Below, one piece after another: positions 41,376 to 49,568 of a stretch of DNA of 64,000 nucleotides. The number at the start of each line of letters is the position of its first letter. Position 1 is the first letter of the stretch. The notes beneath the pieces are model-generated. The model searched no databases. It was not told the DNA's origin and saw only the letters and a program-made list of their open reading frames with translations. The DNA lies in NCBI RefSeq assembly GCF_034676545.1, contig NZ_JAUCBZ010000015.1:310001-374000 (forward strand), read 5' to 3'. This DNA is from Pararhodobacter sp. GTDB taxonomy: Bacteria > Pseudomonadota > Alphaproteobacteria > Rhodobacterales > Rhodobacteraceae. Position numbers and translations under genes: made by a program.

Positions 41376-41738
41376 GGAAGCCACTTGGAAGCCACCTCCA
41401 CGGATAGCCTCGAAATTCCGACTCAATATCAGTGACTTACCCGGCACACCGGGTGGCTTCCTTGGATTCCTTTCGGAATCCAAGGAAGCCACCTGACGGA
41501 AGCCATCGCGCCGGAAGCCAGCCAGCGGAATCCACCTTGTTGGAAGCCATTAAATCCAAGCGCGTTTTTCATTTGACAAAGCTGCCCCCCTTGACTCATA
41601 CCTTGATCATCGAAGAATAGCGCCCGCAGGTATCCCCTCGTGGGCGTTTTCGTTTTCCCCACATCGCGGATCCCGATCCTGACGCCGGCATCGCCCAGAG
41701 CGCATCGGCATGCCCGCCCTGCCCCACATGGAAGCCAC
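41376..41738 (+). repeat. GGAAGCCA repeat cluster
   Basis: Seven copies of GGAAGCCA plus a variable last base start at 41376, 41387, 41484, 41498, 41513, 41542 and 41730; a variant GGAATCCACC starts at 41527. Inverted copies (GGTGGCTTCC at 41452, TGGCTTC at 41361) are also present. The spacing is irregular, the unit is 8-11 bases, and it does not encode a repeat peptide. Likely binding sites for a phage protein or a replication/packaging signal. Confidence 0.7.
41452..41493. repeat. Perfect 19-bp stem hairpin
   Basis: GGTGGCTTCCTTGGATTCC (41452-41470), loop TTTC (41471-41474), GGAATCCAAGGAAGCCACC (41475-41493). It overlaps a second small hairpin ACCCGG-CACA-CCGGGT (41439-41454), so two alternative folds compete. 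The stem is too long for an ordinary phage terminator and lacks a following T run. Confidence 0.8.
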
Positions 41739-41741
41739 CTG

Positions 41742-43037
41742 ATGGACCTGGTCTTCGCGCCGAGCCAGATTGAATCCTGGCCGATCGACCGGCTGCGCCC
41801 CTATGCCCGCAATGCCAAAATCCACGGCACCGATCAGGTGGCCAAGATCGCCGCCAGCATGGCGAAGTTCGGCTGGACCGTGCCCTGCATGGTGGCCGAC
41901 GATGGTGAGTTGATCGCTGGGCATGGCCGGGTGTTGGCGGCCGCCATGTTGGGGCTGAAGGACGTGCCAGTGATCCGGCTGAGCCACCTCGACGAGGCGG
42001 AGCGCCGGGCTTACCGCATCGCCGACAACAAACTGACCGAGCTGGGCGAGTGGGACGAGGCGATGTTGCGCGACGAGATCGCGGGGCTGCTGGCCGAGGA
42101 TTTCGACCTGTCGCTGCTGGGGATCACCGATGAGGATCTGGACGCCCTGCTGCGCGATCCGGATCAAGTGGAAGGCGGCGCTGTCGAGGGTGAAGATGAC
42201 ATTCCCGAACCACCTGTCACGCCGGTATCGGTGGCGGGCGATCTCTGGCAGCTCGGGTCGCCCCGGTCGCACCGGTCGCACCGGCTGATCTGCGGCGACA
42301 GCACGTCGGCCGATGTGGTTGGGCGGTTGCTCGGCGATGTGAAGCCGTTGTTGATGGTGACCGACCCGCCCTACGGCGTGGAGTATGACCCGTCCTGGCG
42401 CAACCAGGTGGGCGCGGCCGGTGCGACCGGTACGGCCAAAACCAAACGTACCGGCAAGGTACTGAATGATGACCGCGCCGACTGGCGCGAGGCATGGGCG
42501 CTGTTTCCCGGCGACGTGGCCTATGTCTGGCACGGCGCGCTGCACTCATCGACCGTGGCGGAAAGCCTGATGGCGGCGGGTTTCGCAGTCCGGTCGCAGA
42601 TCATCTGGGCCAAGGACCGCCTGGTTCTCAGCCGGGGCGACTATCACTGGCAGCATGAACCCTGTTGGTATGCCGTCAAAAAGACCGGCAAGGGCCACTG
42701 GGCCGGGGATCGCAAGCAGACCACGCTCTGGCACATCTCGGGCAAGGACCAAGACGCCGCCACGGTCCACGGCACGCAAAAGCCGGTGGAATGCATGCGC
42801 CGCCCGATCCTGAACAATTCCAGCCCGGGCCAGGCGGTGTTTGAACCCTTCATGGGATCCGGCACCACGCTGATCGCGGCGGAAACCACCGGGCGGGTCT
42901 GCTTTGGCATCGAATTGAACCCGACCTATGTCGATGTGGCCATCGAGCGCTGGCAGCAATTTACCGGCGCCAATGCCGTGCTGGCTGATACCGGCGAGAC
43001 CTTTGCCGACCTGAAGGCGAAAAGGCTGGCGGCATGA
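41742..43037 (+). CDS. ParB-like domain/DNA methyltransferase fusion (DPPY)
   Basis: 431 residues. The N-terminal ParB-like nuclease domain (RLRPYARNAKIHGTDQVAKI, DDGELIAGHGRVLAAAMLGL) is fused to a beta-class amino-methyltransferase: catalytic TDPPYGVEYDPSW (Asp at about residue 208) comes before the SAM motif FEPFMGSGTTLIAAETTGRV. DPPY suggests N6-adenine methylation. The ATG at 41742 is chosen for domain fit; an upstream extension to 41640 would be noncoding repeat. Such fusions are common in phages and protect phage DNA or mark packaging. Overlaps its paralogue by 4 bases. Confidence 0.92.
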   Translation: MDLVFAPSQIESWPIDRLRPYARNAKIHGTDQVAKIAASMAKFGWTVPCMVADDGELIAGHGRVLAAAMLGLKDVPVIRLSHLDEAERRAYRIADNKLTELGEWDEAMLRDEIAGLLAEDFDLSLLGITDEDLDALLRDPDQVEGGAVEGEDDIPEPPVTPVSVAGDLWQLGSPRSHRSHRLICGDSTSADVVGRLLGDVKPLLMVTDPPYGVEYDPSWRNQVGAAGATGTAKTKRTGKVLNDDRADWREAWALFPGDVAYVWHGALHSSTVAESLMAAGFAVRSQIIWAKDRLVLSRGDYHWQHEPCWYAVKKTGKGHWAGDRKQTTLWHISGKDQDAATVHGTQKPVECMRRPILNNSSPGQAVFEPFMGSGTTLIAAETTGRVCFGIELNPTYVDVAIERWQQFTGANAVLADTGETFADLKAKRLAA

Positions 43038-44407
43038 ATGCGCCCCTCCTGCCGGGCAGGATCGAACTCTGGCCCCTCGCCCGGCTGAAGCCCTACGCCA
43101 GAAACGCCAAGACCCACGATGCCAACCAGGTGGCGAAGATTGCCGCCAGCATGGCCGAGTTCGGCTGGACCGTGCCGGTGCTGGTCGCGGCCGACGGCGA
43201 GTTGATCGCTGGCCATGGTCGCATCCTAGCCGCCGCGCACCTCGGGCTGTCCGATGCCCCGGTGATCGTGCTGGGCCATTTGACCGAAGCCCAGCGTCGG
43301 GCCTATCGGATCGCCGACAACAAACTGACCGAATTGGGCGGCTGGGATGAGGCGCTGCTGTTGCAGGAATTGCAGGCACTGTTGGCCGAGGATTTCGACC
43401 TCGGGCTGATCGGGATCCCCGAGGATGAACTGGACGCACTGCTGGCAGACGCTGACGACCGCCCTGCGATTTCTGATGATGCGGCCGATGCGATCCCGGC
43501 CCCGCCCGCTGATCCGATCACGAAGCCGGGCGACATCTGGGCGCTGGGCAAGCACCGGCTATGCTGCGGCGATGCCACCGATCCGGCCGTCGTCGCCAGG
43601 CTGATGCAGGGCGAACAGGCCACCCTGATGTTCACCTCGCCGCCCTATGCGCAGCAGCGGGACTACGGCGCGGCCAAGGAAAAGGTCAGCGATTGGGATG
43701 CGCTGATGCAGGGCGTGTTCGCCGCAGCGCCGGTCACCGCCGAGGCGCAGCTGCTGGTCAACCTCGGCCTCGTGCACCGCGACAGCGAATGGCAGCCCTA
43801 TTGGGAAGGATGGGTGGAATGGATGCGCACATCTGGTTGGCGGCGGTTTGGCTGGTATGTGTGGGATCAGGGCCCCGGTTTGCCGGGCGACTGGAACGGC
43901 CGCCTGGCCCCGTCGCACGAGTTCATTTTCCACTTCAACCGCGCGCCCCGCAAACCCCACAAGACGGTCCCGTCCAAGCACGCGGGGGAAACCCTCGGCG
44001 GCGGTGGGCTGCGCGGGGCCGACGGCACCGTCCACGCCAAGACCGGCACCGGCAATCCGATCCAAAGCCACCGCATCCCCGACTCTGTGTTCCGCGTCAT
44101 GCGCCACAAGGGCGGACTGGGTGCTGCCGGATCACACCCGGCAGTGTTCCCGGTGGCGCTGGTCGAGGCGGTTCTGACGGCATTCAGCGATCCCAGCGAT
44201 CTGATCTACGAGCCATTCTGCGGCTCCGGCACGCAGCTGATCGCCGCCGAACGCGCTGGGCGAAAGTGTTTCGCTATGGAGCTCGACCCGGTCTATTGCG
44301 ACGTCGCCGTGCGGAGATGGGAGATGGCGACGGGAAATACCGCCACTCTTATGGCCCAAGTGCAGCAGCAGGAAAAACCCTCGCCCAAATCGAAGCGGCG
44401 CGCATGA
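43034..44407 (+). CDS. ParB-like domain/DNA methyltransferase fusion (SPPY)
   Basis: 457 residues, paralogue of the previous protein with the same ParB-like front (KPYARNAKTHDANQVAKIAA, DGELIAGHGRILAAAHLGLS). Its catalytic motif is TSPPYAQQRDYG (Ser at about residue 202) followed by YEPFCGSGTQLIAAERAGRK. SPPY is typical of N4-cytosine enzymes, so the pair may methylate two kinds of base. The start overlaps the stop of the first fusion (ATGA); its own stop overlaps the next small gene. Confidence 0.9.
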   Translation: MNAPLLPGRIELWPLARLKPYARNAKTHDANQVAKIAASMAEFGWTVPVLVAADGELIAGHGRILAAAHLGLSDAPVIVLGHLTEAQRRAYRIADNKLTELGGWDEALLLQELQALLAEDFDLGLIGIPEDELDALLADADDRPAISDDAADAIPAPPADPITKPGDIWALGKHRLCCGDATDPAVVARLMQGEQATLMFTSPPYAQQRDYGAAKEKVSDWDALMQGVFAAAPVTAEAQLLVNLGLVHRDSEWQPYWEGWVEWMRTSGWRRFGWYVWDQGPGLPGDWNGRLAPSHEFIFHFNRAPRKPHKTVPSKHAGETLGGGGLRGADGTVHAKTGTGNPIQSHRIPDSVFRVMRHKGGLGAAGSHPAVFPVALVEAVLTAFSDPSDLIYEPFCGSGTQLIAAERAGRKCFAMELDPVYCDVAVRRWEMATGNTATLMAQVQQQEKPSPKSKRRA

Positions 44408-44637
44408 GCCAGTCGCGCCACATGTCGCTGGTCGAAGCCATCACCAATATCGTGGTGGGCTATGTGCTGGCCGTCGCAATGCAGATCATGGTTTTTCCAT
44501 GGTTCGATTTACACCCAAGCGTCGGCCAAAACCTCGCTATTGGTGTGCTGTTCAGCGGCCTGTCGCTCGTCCGCAGCTACGCGCTGCGCCGGTTGTTCGA
44601 GCGTTGGCGCTGGTGCTCTCAGTCGCCTCACGGGTGA
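44404..44637 (+). CDS. Small membrane protein (DUF7220-like)
   Basis: 77 residues from the ATG at 44404 (ATGA overlap with the methyltransferase). Two membrane helices: LVEAITNIVVGYVLAVAMQI and LAIGVLFSGLSLVRSYALRR. Small proteins of this pattern occur next to phage methyltransferases and terminase genes; function unknown. Confidence 0.75.
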   Translation: MSQSRHMSLVEAITNIVVGYVLAVAMQIMVFPWFDLHPSVGQNLAIGVLFSGLSLVRSYALRRLFERWRWCSQSPHG

Positions 44638-44658
44638 TCAGTACCGTGAAGCGGGGCG

Positions 44659-45219
44659 TCAGGCGCCGCCTAGTGTGTATACGGTTCCTCGACCGTCGAT
44701 CTTTTCGGAGGCGATGGGCAAGCCCAGCTTCTTTTTCAGCGCGCCAGAGATCATGCCGCGGACGGAATGGGCCAGCCAGCCAGTCTCGGCGACGATCTCG
44801 CTGATCGCCGCACCCTCGGGGCGCTGCAACAGAGCGATGATCTGGGCCTGTTTGGTGCCAGTGCGTATGGCGACATGTTTTGGCGTGTCCGATGTAGTCG
44901 GCAGCGAGTCGGCGTCCGACTTCGCCTTGCGCGCTGCGGTCTCGGCTCTGGCTGCCACGGCTTTAATCCCGATGGCCTCAAGGCCGGCTTCAGTCGCGAT
45001 CAACGTGGTGCCATGACCATCGCCAGTCTCGCGCCAGAGGGGTTCGCCGCAGCGCAGGTTTGCCTCGACTTCTTCGAGCAAGCCGTGTGCGATCATCCTG
45101 GCGACAGCCATCTTCGCCGCCGCTCCGGCCAGCCCCTTGGGTAGCGGCAGGGCGAAGTTGTCGGTGCGCTGGGCCGCGGCGCTGAGGATAATGGTCTGGG
45201 TGTTGGTGAGTTTCGGCAT
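44659..45219 (-). CDS. DUF3489-domain protein
   Basis: 186 residues from the ATG at 45219 (MPKLTNTQTIILSAAAQRTD, the usual family N terminus); a GTG/ATG at 45267 with a good GGAGGG ribosome site would add 16 residues. The C-terminal DUF3489 part reads TGTKQAQIIALLQRPEGAAI then SEIVAETGWLAHSVRGMISG-ALKKKLG, a winged-helix-like unit, suggesting a DNA-binding regulator. Last gene of the leftward block. Confidence 0.85.
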   Translation of the reverse strand: MPKLTNTQTIILSAAAQRTDNFALPLPKGLAGAAAKMAVARMIAHGLLEEVEANLRCGEPLWRETGDGHGTTLIATEAGLEAIGIKAVAARAETAARKAKSDADSLPTTSDTPKHVAIRTGTKQAQIIALLQRPEGAAISEIVAETGWLAHSVRGMISGALKKKLGLPIASEKIDGRGTVYTLGGA

Positions 45220-45256
45220 GGTGGGATCCTGTTTGATCTGATGGCGCTGGGCGGGA

Positions 45257-45484
45257 TCAAGCTGCATGTTCGCCCTCCTTGAAGGCGCTGTCGGTGATCT
45301 GGCGCAGCAGGCTGGCATAGTGGTTCAGGGTGCCAACGTCGCCCCAGTTGATCTCGTCGGGATGGGTGTTGAAATGGTCATCGCTCAGGGCTTTCAGGCG
45401 TTCCAGTATCGCGTCGATATGGAACTTGGTGGTCATGAAAGCGTCGAGGGCTTTGGAATTGTCGGTGGCGCGGCGGGTAGTCAT
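45257..45484 (-). CDS. Small phage protein, unknown
   Basis: 75 residues with TKFHIDAILERLKALSDDHF and NWGDVGTLNHYASLLRQITD, helical and acidic. CCGGAGACC precedes the ATG at 45484. Its end overlaps the possible early start of the DUF3489 gene. A regulatory repeat lies just upstream (45491-45511). Such short genes occur widely in Rhodobacterales prophages. Confidence 0.7.
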   Translation of the reverse strand: MTTRRATDNSKALDAFMTTKFHIDAILERLKALSDDHFNTHPDEINWGDVGTLNHYASLLRQITDSAFKEGEHAA

Positions 45485-45490
45485 GGCTTG

Positions 45491-45511
45491 GTCTCCGGGG
45501 TGAGTTGCATC
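45491..45511 (-). promoter_or_regulatory. Upstream regulatory repeat, copy 1
   Basis: TCTCCGGGG-TGAGTTGCATC and the following 90 bases resemble 46685-46706 and its flank, including a GCAATNTCATNGCTTTA element. Two leftward transcripts share this leader. The leader also carries the ribosome site. Confidence 0.55.
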
Positions 45512-45585
45512 GTTTTCCTGTCATAACCATCGCTCTACTGCAGAGATTGCCGTAGTTGAATCCAAGCAATTTCATGGCTTTATGA

Positions 45586-45948
45586 TCATGATATCTGGTG
45601 GGTACCGGTCAGCGCCGCCTGCTCTGCCTCGTGCCGCTGGGCGGCGTCGGGCGGGTCGCGCCGCGCGTTGATCATAGCGACAAACAGCGCGCGGGCGACG
45701 ACTGCCACCTCGTCCGCCCCTGCGCTGGAGAGGTCCACATCGTGAATGGCAATCGCTTCGCCCAAATCAGTGAGGGTGTAGAGTGTGGCGAACTCCGCCT
45801 CGGTCGGGTCGCAGGTAACGGTGTCACAGTCGTGCTCGGATACGGCCACGCTGCGACAGAACCGAAGGTCAAACCCGATGGCACATTCCCGGCGGATCAG
45901 GTCGGCGAGGATCTCGCCCTCGGACAGGCAGTTGAGAGGTAGCGTCAT
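45586..45948 (-). CDS. Small phage protein, unknown
   Basis: 120 residues from the ATG at 45948, which overlaps the upstream stop (ATGA). Cysteine-containing N-terminal part (ECAIGFDLRFCRSVAVSEHD-CDTVTCDP) and an alanine-rich helical end. No domain recognised; probably coupled to 45945-46244. Confidence 0.65.
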   Translation of the reverse strand: MTLPLNCLSEGEILADLIRRECAIGFDLRFCRSVAVSEHDCDTVTCDPTEAEFATLYTLTDLGEAIAIHDVDLSSAGADEVAVVARALFVAMINARRDPPDAAQRHEAEQAALTGTHQIS

Positions 45949-46244
45949 GGCAAGGGCCTTTCTAAGGGGTCGGGGATGATCTCGGCCCATGCGCCGTCCT
46001 GCCAGATGTAGAGGTGACAGAACTGGCAGGTTGGCCGCGGCAGGAGGATTGGGTCGCTGGGGTTTTCGAACCCCTCGATCTCATTGGCGCGCACCTGCCG
46101 GATCTCGCGCGCGGCGAGGATGTCCTGCGGCGTCCAGCGCGCCAGTGCTGGCAGCATGTGCGAAGGATAGCCGTCATAATGGCAATAAACATGGGCCCAT
46201 TCTTCAGGCCCGGTCTGGATGGCGATTTGCGCGCGCGTGCTCAT
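45945..46244 (-). CDS. Small phage protein with HYDGYP motif
   Basis: 99 residues: MSTRAQIAIQTGPEEWAHVY then CHYDGYPSHMLPALARWTPQ. This N terminus recurs in phage and plasmid proteins of unknown function that may act as host-takeover factors. A C-terminal CQFCHLYIWQDG holds a CxxCH motif, possibly metal binding. Confidence 0.72.
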   Translation of the reverse strand: MSTRAQIAIQTGPEEWAHVYCHYDGYPSHMLPALARWTPQDILAAREIRQVRANEIEGFENPSDPILLPRPTCQFCHLYIWQDGAWAEIIPDPLERPLP

Positions 46245-46256
46245 AGGGCCCCTCCT

Positions 46257-46478
46257 TCAGATCAGTTGCAGGCTCGCCAGCACAGCGCTGGCAGCAGCCA
46301 GCTGCGCGGTCGGCAGTTCGATCTTGAGATGCGAGAAGATGTCGGAGCAATCGGCGGCAATCTCCTCTTCGCGAAGCGCGGCCTCGATCATTCGCGCTAC
46401 AGAGTCAGGGCTTTTGCCGCTGAGCGGATCAGGCAGCGTGGCGAAGTCGATGCGGATGGTGGTTGTGGCCATGGTCAT
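46257..46478 (-). CDS. Small phage protein, unknown
   Basis: 73 residues from the ATG at 46478 (alternative ATG at 46472). Helical: DSVARMIEAALREEEIAADC, SDIFSHLKIELPTAQLAAAS. GAGGGCAGGGAC precedes. No domain recognised. Confidence 0.65.
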   Translation of the reverse strand: MTMATTTIRIDFATLPDPLSGKSPDSVARMIEAALREEEIAADCSDIFSHLKIELPTAQLAAASAVLASLQLI

Positions 46479-46492
46479 GTCCCTGCCCTCTG

Positions 46493-46678
46493 TCAGCGCT
46501 TGGCTGCGGCTTGGCCAGCGGCGAAGGCTTCTTCCAGTGCGGCGCGGATCGACCAGACCGCGACCTCATGGAAGTCGAGGCTGTCACTGTTGCGGGTTTC
46601 CAGCGTTTCGAGAAAGAAATGCTTGGCGGCGATCTCCTGCAGCAGGGCTTCGCTTGGGTTTTGGGTCTTGGTGGCCAT
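46493..46678 (-). CDS. Small phage protein (DUF6900-like)
   Basis: 61 residues from the ATG at 46678, preceded by CGGAGATCC. The core AAKHFFLETLETRNSDSLDF then HEVAVWSIRAALEEAFAAGQ is a recognised phage small-protein pattern of unknown function. First gene of the leftward block. Confidence 0.75.
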   Translation of the reverse strand: MATKTQNPSEALLQEIAAKHFFLETLETRNSDSLDFHEVAVWSIRAALEEAFAAGQAAAKR

Positions 46679-46684
46679 GGTGGG

Positions 46685-46706
46685 ATCTCCGGGGCTGAGT
46701 TGCATC
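46685..46706 (-). promoter_or_regulatory. Upstream regulatory repeat, copy 2
   Basis: TCTCCGGGGC-TGAGTTGCATC, near-identical to 45491-45511. It lies in the divergent gap between the leftward block and the terminase genes and is likely part of a switch. A GCAATATCATTGCTTTAA tract follows near 46761. Confidence 0.55.
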
Positions 46707-46795
46707 ATTTACCTGCACCCAGAATCGCTCCAGCGGCGAGTGTAATCAACTTAATAATAAGCAATATCATTGCTTTAATCGAAACGGACACTGCC

Positions 46796-47350
46796 ATGGA
46801 AGGAATAAGCGAGCGCGAGTATTCCGCCCATTCCGGCCTGTCGCGCGGGGCAATCCAGAAAGCCCGCAAAGCCGGGCGGCTGGTGGTTTACAGCGATGGA
46901 TCAATCAACGCGGCCGCGTCCGATGTGCGCCGGGCCGAGATGACCGATCCGGACCAACAGCGGCGCAGCAGCGGTCGCACCGGTGGCAGCGGCGGCGATA
47001 GTGGCTTTTCTGGACCAGCTGACAGCTCTTCCTATCTGAAAGCCCGCACCGCGCTGACCGTCTATCAGGCGCAGGAACGCCAACTTGCGATCCAGAAGAA
47101 GAAGGGCGTGCTGGTTGACCGGGCCCGTGCAGAGACGCTGGTGTTTCGCCTCGCGCGCCAGGAGCGCGACACTTGGGTCACCTGGCCCACCCGGGTCGCC
47201 GCGCTGATGGCCGCGCAATTGTCCGCAGAGATGGAGAAGGCCTCGGGGATGCCCGTAACGATCGAGACTGCGATCCTGCAAAGGGTGCTGGAAACCCATG
47301 TCCGAGAGCAGCTCACCGCCCTGGCAGACCTCAGGGTCAGCCTCGGATAA
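46796..47350 (+). CDS. Terminase small subunit (Nu1-like)
   Basis: 184 residues from the ATG at 46796. The N-terminal winged HTH (SEREYSAHSGLSRGAIQKAR, KAGRLVVYSDGSI) should bind the packaging site; the C-terminal helical part (RAETLVFRLARQERDTWVTW) contacts the large subunit. Starts the rightward late operon and overlaps the large subunit gene by 53 bases. The longer in-frame extension to 46463 is rejected because it crosses the leftward genes. Confidence 0.8.
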   Translation: MEGISEREYSAHSGLSRGAIQKARKAGRLVVYSDGSINAAASDVRRAEMTDPDQQRRSSGRTGGSGGDSGFSGPADSSSYLKARTALTVYQAQERQLAIQKKKGVLVDRARAETLVFRLARQERDTWVTWPTRVAALMAAQLSAEMEKASGMPVTIETAILQRVLETHVREQLTALADLRVSLG

Positions 47351-49355
47351 CGAAAACCCGGCCAACGACGATCTGACCGATGGTGATCTGACCGCAGACC
47401 TCGATCTCGGCTTTGACGGCGCTGAGGACATCCTGCGCAACTGGCGCCGCGGCATGCGGCCCGATCCGGATCTGACGGTGTCGGAATGGGCCGATCAACA
47501 CCGCAAGCTGTCATCGCGGGCCTCCGCCGAGCCGGGCCAATACCGCACAGCTCGAACACCCTATCTGCGCGAGATCATGGATGCCCTCTCGCCGCGCCAC
47601 CCGGCGCAGCGCATCAGCTTTATGAAGGCCGCACAGGTCGGCGCAACCGAGGCGGGCAACAACTGGATTGGCTTTGTCATCCACCACGCGCCGGGACCAA
47701 TGCTGGCGGTGCTGCCGACGGTCGAGATGGCCAAACGCACCTCGCGCGGTCGGATTGACCCGCTGATCGCGGACAGCCCGGCGCTGCGCGAGCGGGTGAA
47801 CCCGGCCCGGTCGCGCGATGCCGGCAATTCGATGCTGTCCAAGGAATTCCCCGGCGGCATCCTGGTGCTGACTGGTGCCAACTCGGCCACCGGCCTGCGG
47901 TCAATGCCGGCGCGTTATGTGTTTCTCGACGAGGTCGATGCCTATCCGGCTTCGGCTGACGAGGAAGGCGACCCGGTCACGCTGGCCGAGGCGCGCACCA
48001 CGACCTTCGCGCATCGGCGCAAGGTGTTCATGGTCTCGACGCCGACGATCCGGGGGCTGTCGCGCATTGAACGCGAGTTCGAGGCCTCCGACCAGCGCCG
48101 GTATTTCGTGCCCTGCCCGCATTGTGACCACAGGCAATGGCTGCAGTTTGAACGGTTGCGCTGGGCCAAGGGGCAGCCGGAAACGGCAGCTTACATGTGC
48201 GCGGGCTGCGAACGCCCTATTGCCGAACATCACAAGACGCAGATGCTGGCGCGTGGCGAATGGCGGGCGACTGCGACCTCAAACAACCCCAACGCCATCG
48301 GTTTCCACCTCTCGGCGCTCTATTCGCCGATCGGCTGGAAATCTTGGGAGCAGATCGCGCGGGACTGGCTGGCAGCCCAAGGCTCGGACGAGATGTTGCG
48401 CGCCGCGCGCAATACGCTTTTGGGCGAAACCTGGGTTGAGTCTGGCGATGCGCCGGAATGGCAGCGGCTGGCGGATCGGCGCGAGACGTTCCCGGCGCAA
48501 ATCCCCGCAGGCGGGCTATTCCTCACCGCAGGGGCCGACGTGCAGAAAGACCGGATTGAAGTCGACATTTGGGCCTGGGGCCGCGGCCTCGAGAGCTGGC
48601 TTGTCGATCACATCGTCATTGCAGGTGGTCCCGACGATCCCGCGTGCTGGGACCGGCTGACGGCAGTGCTTGGCCAGACCTGGACGCATGAGAACGGCGC
48701 AATCATGACGCTGGCCAAGCTGGCCATTGACACCGGCTACGAGTCCGCCGCCGTCTATGCCTGGTCGCGTAAGCAAGGGATCGCGCAGGTTGCCCCGGTC
48801 AAAGGCCTGGAAGGCTTCAACCGGGCGACGCCTGTATCGGGCCCGACCTTTGTCGATGCGACCGTGAACGGCCGGAAGCTGAAACGCGGAGCACGACTCT
48901 GGACGGTGGCCACGGCGAGTTTCAAGGCCGAGACCTATCGCTATCTGCGTCTTGAGCGGCCGAGCGATGAAGATCGCGTGCTGGGCGTGGCGTTCCCTGA
49001 CGGCACGATCCACCTGCCAGACTGGGCTGACAGCGAATGGCTCAAACAGCTGGTGGGTGAGCAGCTGGTCACGATCCGTGATCGGCGCGGCTACGCCCGC
49101 CAGGAATGGCAAAAGATGCGCGAGAGGAACGAGGCGCTCGACACGAGGGTCTATGCCCGGGCCGCCGCCTGGATTCTTGGGGCTGATCGGTTCGACGAGC
49201 GGATATGGCGGCAGCTGGAGAAACAGGCCGGGGTGGAGACCGTCGCTATCGCACCCAAACCCGAAACTGACAGGCCATCCGAGCCGCAAGCCGGGCGGAT
49301 TACCGCCCCTCGCCGGCGCGGCTGGCGGATCAGCACACCGAAATACATGGAATGA
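47298..49355 (+). CDS. Phage terminase large subunit, GpA family
   Basis: 685-residue packaging ATPase and nuclease. Seen: MKAAQVGATEAGNNWIGFVI (Walker A-like region), Walker B ARYVFLDEVDAYPASADEEG, zinc-type cysteines CPHCDHRQW and CAGCERPI, and a C-terminal nuclease domain with GADVQKDRIEVDIWAWGRGL. GpA terminases belong to lambda-like phages with cos-type packaging. ATG at 47298 lies inside the small subunit gene, a common overlap. Confidence 0.95.
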   Translation: MSESSSPPWQTSGSASDNENPANDDLTDGDLTADLDLGFDGAEDILRNWRRGMRPDPDLTVSEWADQHRKLSSRASAEPGQYRTARTPYLREIMDALSPRHPAQRISFMKAAQVGATEAGNNWIGFVIHHAPGPMLAVLPTVEMAKRTSRGRIDPLIADSPALRERVNPARSRDAGNSMLSKEFPGGILVLTGANSATGLRSMPARYVFLDEVDAYPASADEEGDPVTLAEARTTTFAHRRKVFMVSTPTIRGLSRIEREFEASDQRRYFVPCPHCDHRQWLQFERLRWAKGQPETAAYMCAGCERPIAEHHKTQMLARGEWRATATSNNPNAIGFHLSALYSPIGWKSWEQIARDWLAAQGSDEMLRAARNTLLGETWVESGDAPEWQRLADRRETFPAQIPAGGLFLTAGADVQKDRIEVDIWAWGRGLESWLVDHIVIAGGPDDPACWDRLTAVLGQTWTHENGAIMTLAKLAIDTGYESAAVYAWSRKQGIAQVAPVKGLEGFNRATPVSGPTFVDATVNGRKLKRGARLWTVATASFKAETYRYLRLERPSDEDRVLGVAFPDGTIHLPDWADSEWLKQLVGEQLVTIRDRRGYARQEWQKMRERNEALDTRVYARAAAWILGADRFDERIWRQLEKQAGVETVAIAPKPETDRPSEPQAGRITAPRRRGWRISTPKYME

Positions 49356-49358
49356 TCA

Positions 49359-49568
49359 ATGACGCTTGATGAGATGAAATCCCGGCACAGCGCCCTCTTG
49401 GCGGCGCGCTACAGCGGCACGCGCAGCGTGAGTTACGACGGCAAGTCGATCACCTATGGCTCGGACGCGGAACTGGCGGCGGCGATCGGGGATCTCGAGC
49501 GGCGTATCGCCAGGTTCGAGCGCGGCACCGGGCGTGTTCTGCGCCCCTATGCCGTGAAAGACCTGTGA
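49359..49568 (+). CDS. gpW-like head-tail joining protein
   Basis: 69 residues: MTLDEMKSRHSALLAARYSG, then VSYDGKSITYGSDAELAAAI and DLERRIARFERGTGR, the short helix-beta hairpin-helix pattern of lambda gpW. It seals the portal after packaging. Starts 3 bp after the terminase gene and overlaps the portal start. Confidence 0.87.
   Translation: MTLDEMKSRHSALLAARYSGTRSVSYDGKSITYGSDAELAAAIGDLERRIARFERGTGRVLRPYAVKDL

Larger units (their letters stand above)
41008..41741. other. 734-bp noncoding region upstream of the methyltransferases
   Basis: No gene supported. Its right half is packed with repeats and a perfect hairpin (see 41376-41738). The promoter of the leftward NA37-RelA/SpoT operon should lie near 41010-41100 and that of the rightward methyltransferases near the repeats. 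Confidence 0.6.

Noticed and set aside
41376..41738. CRISPR array
   Set aside because: Repeats are only 8-11 bases, irregularly spaced and partly inverted; no cas genes are in the window.
46463..46795. Upstream in-frame extension of the terminase small subunit
   Set aside because: It crosses the leftward small genes and has no suitable start with RBS; ATG at 46796 fits the HTH domain.
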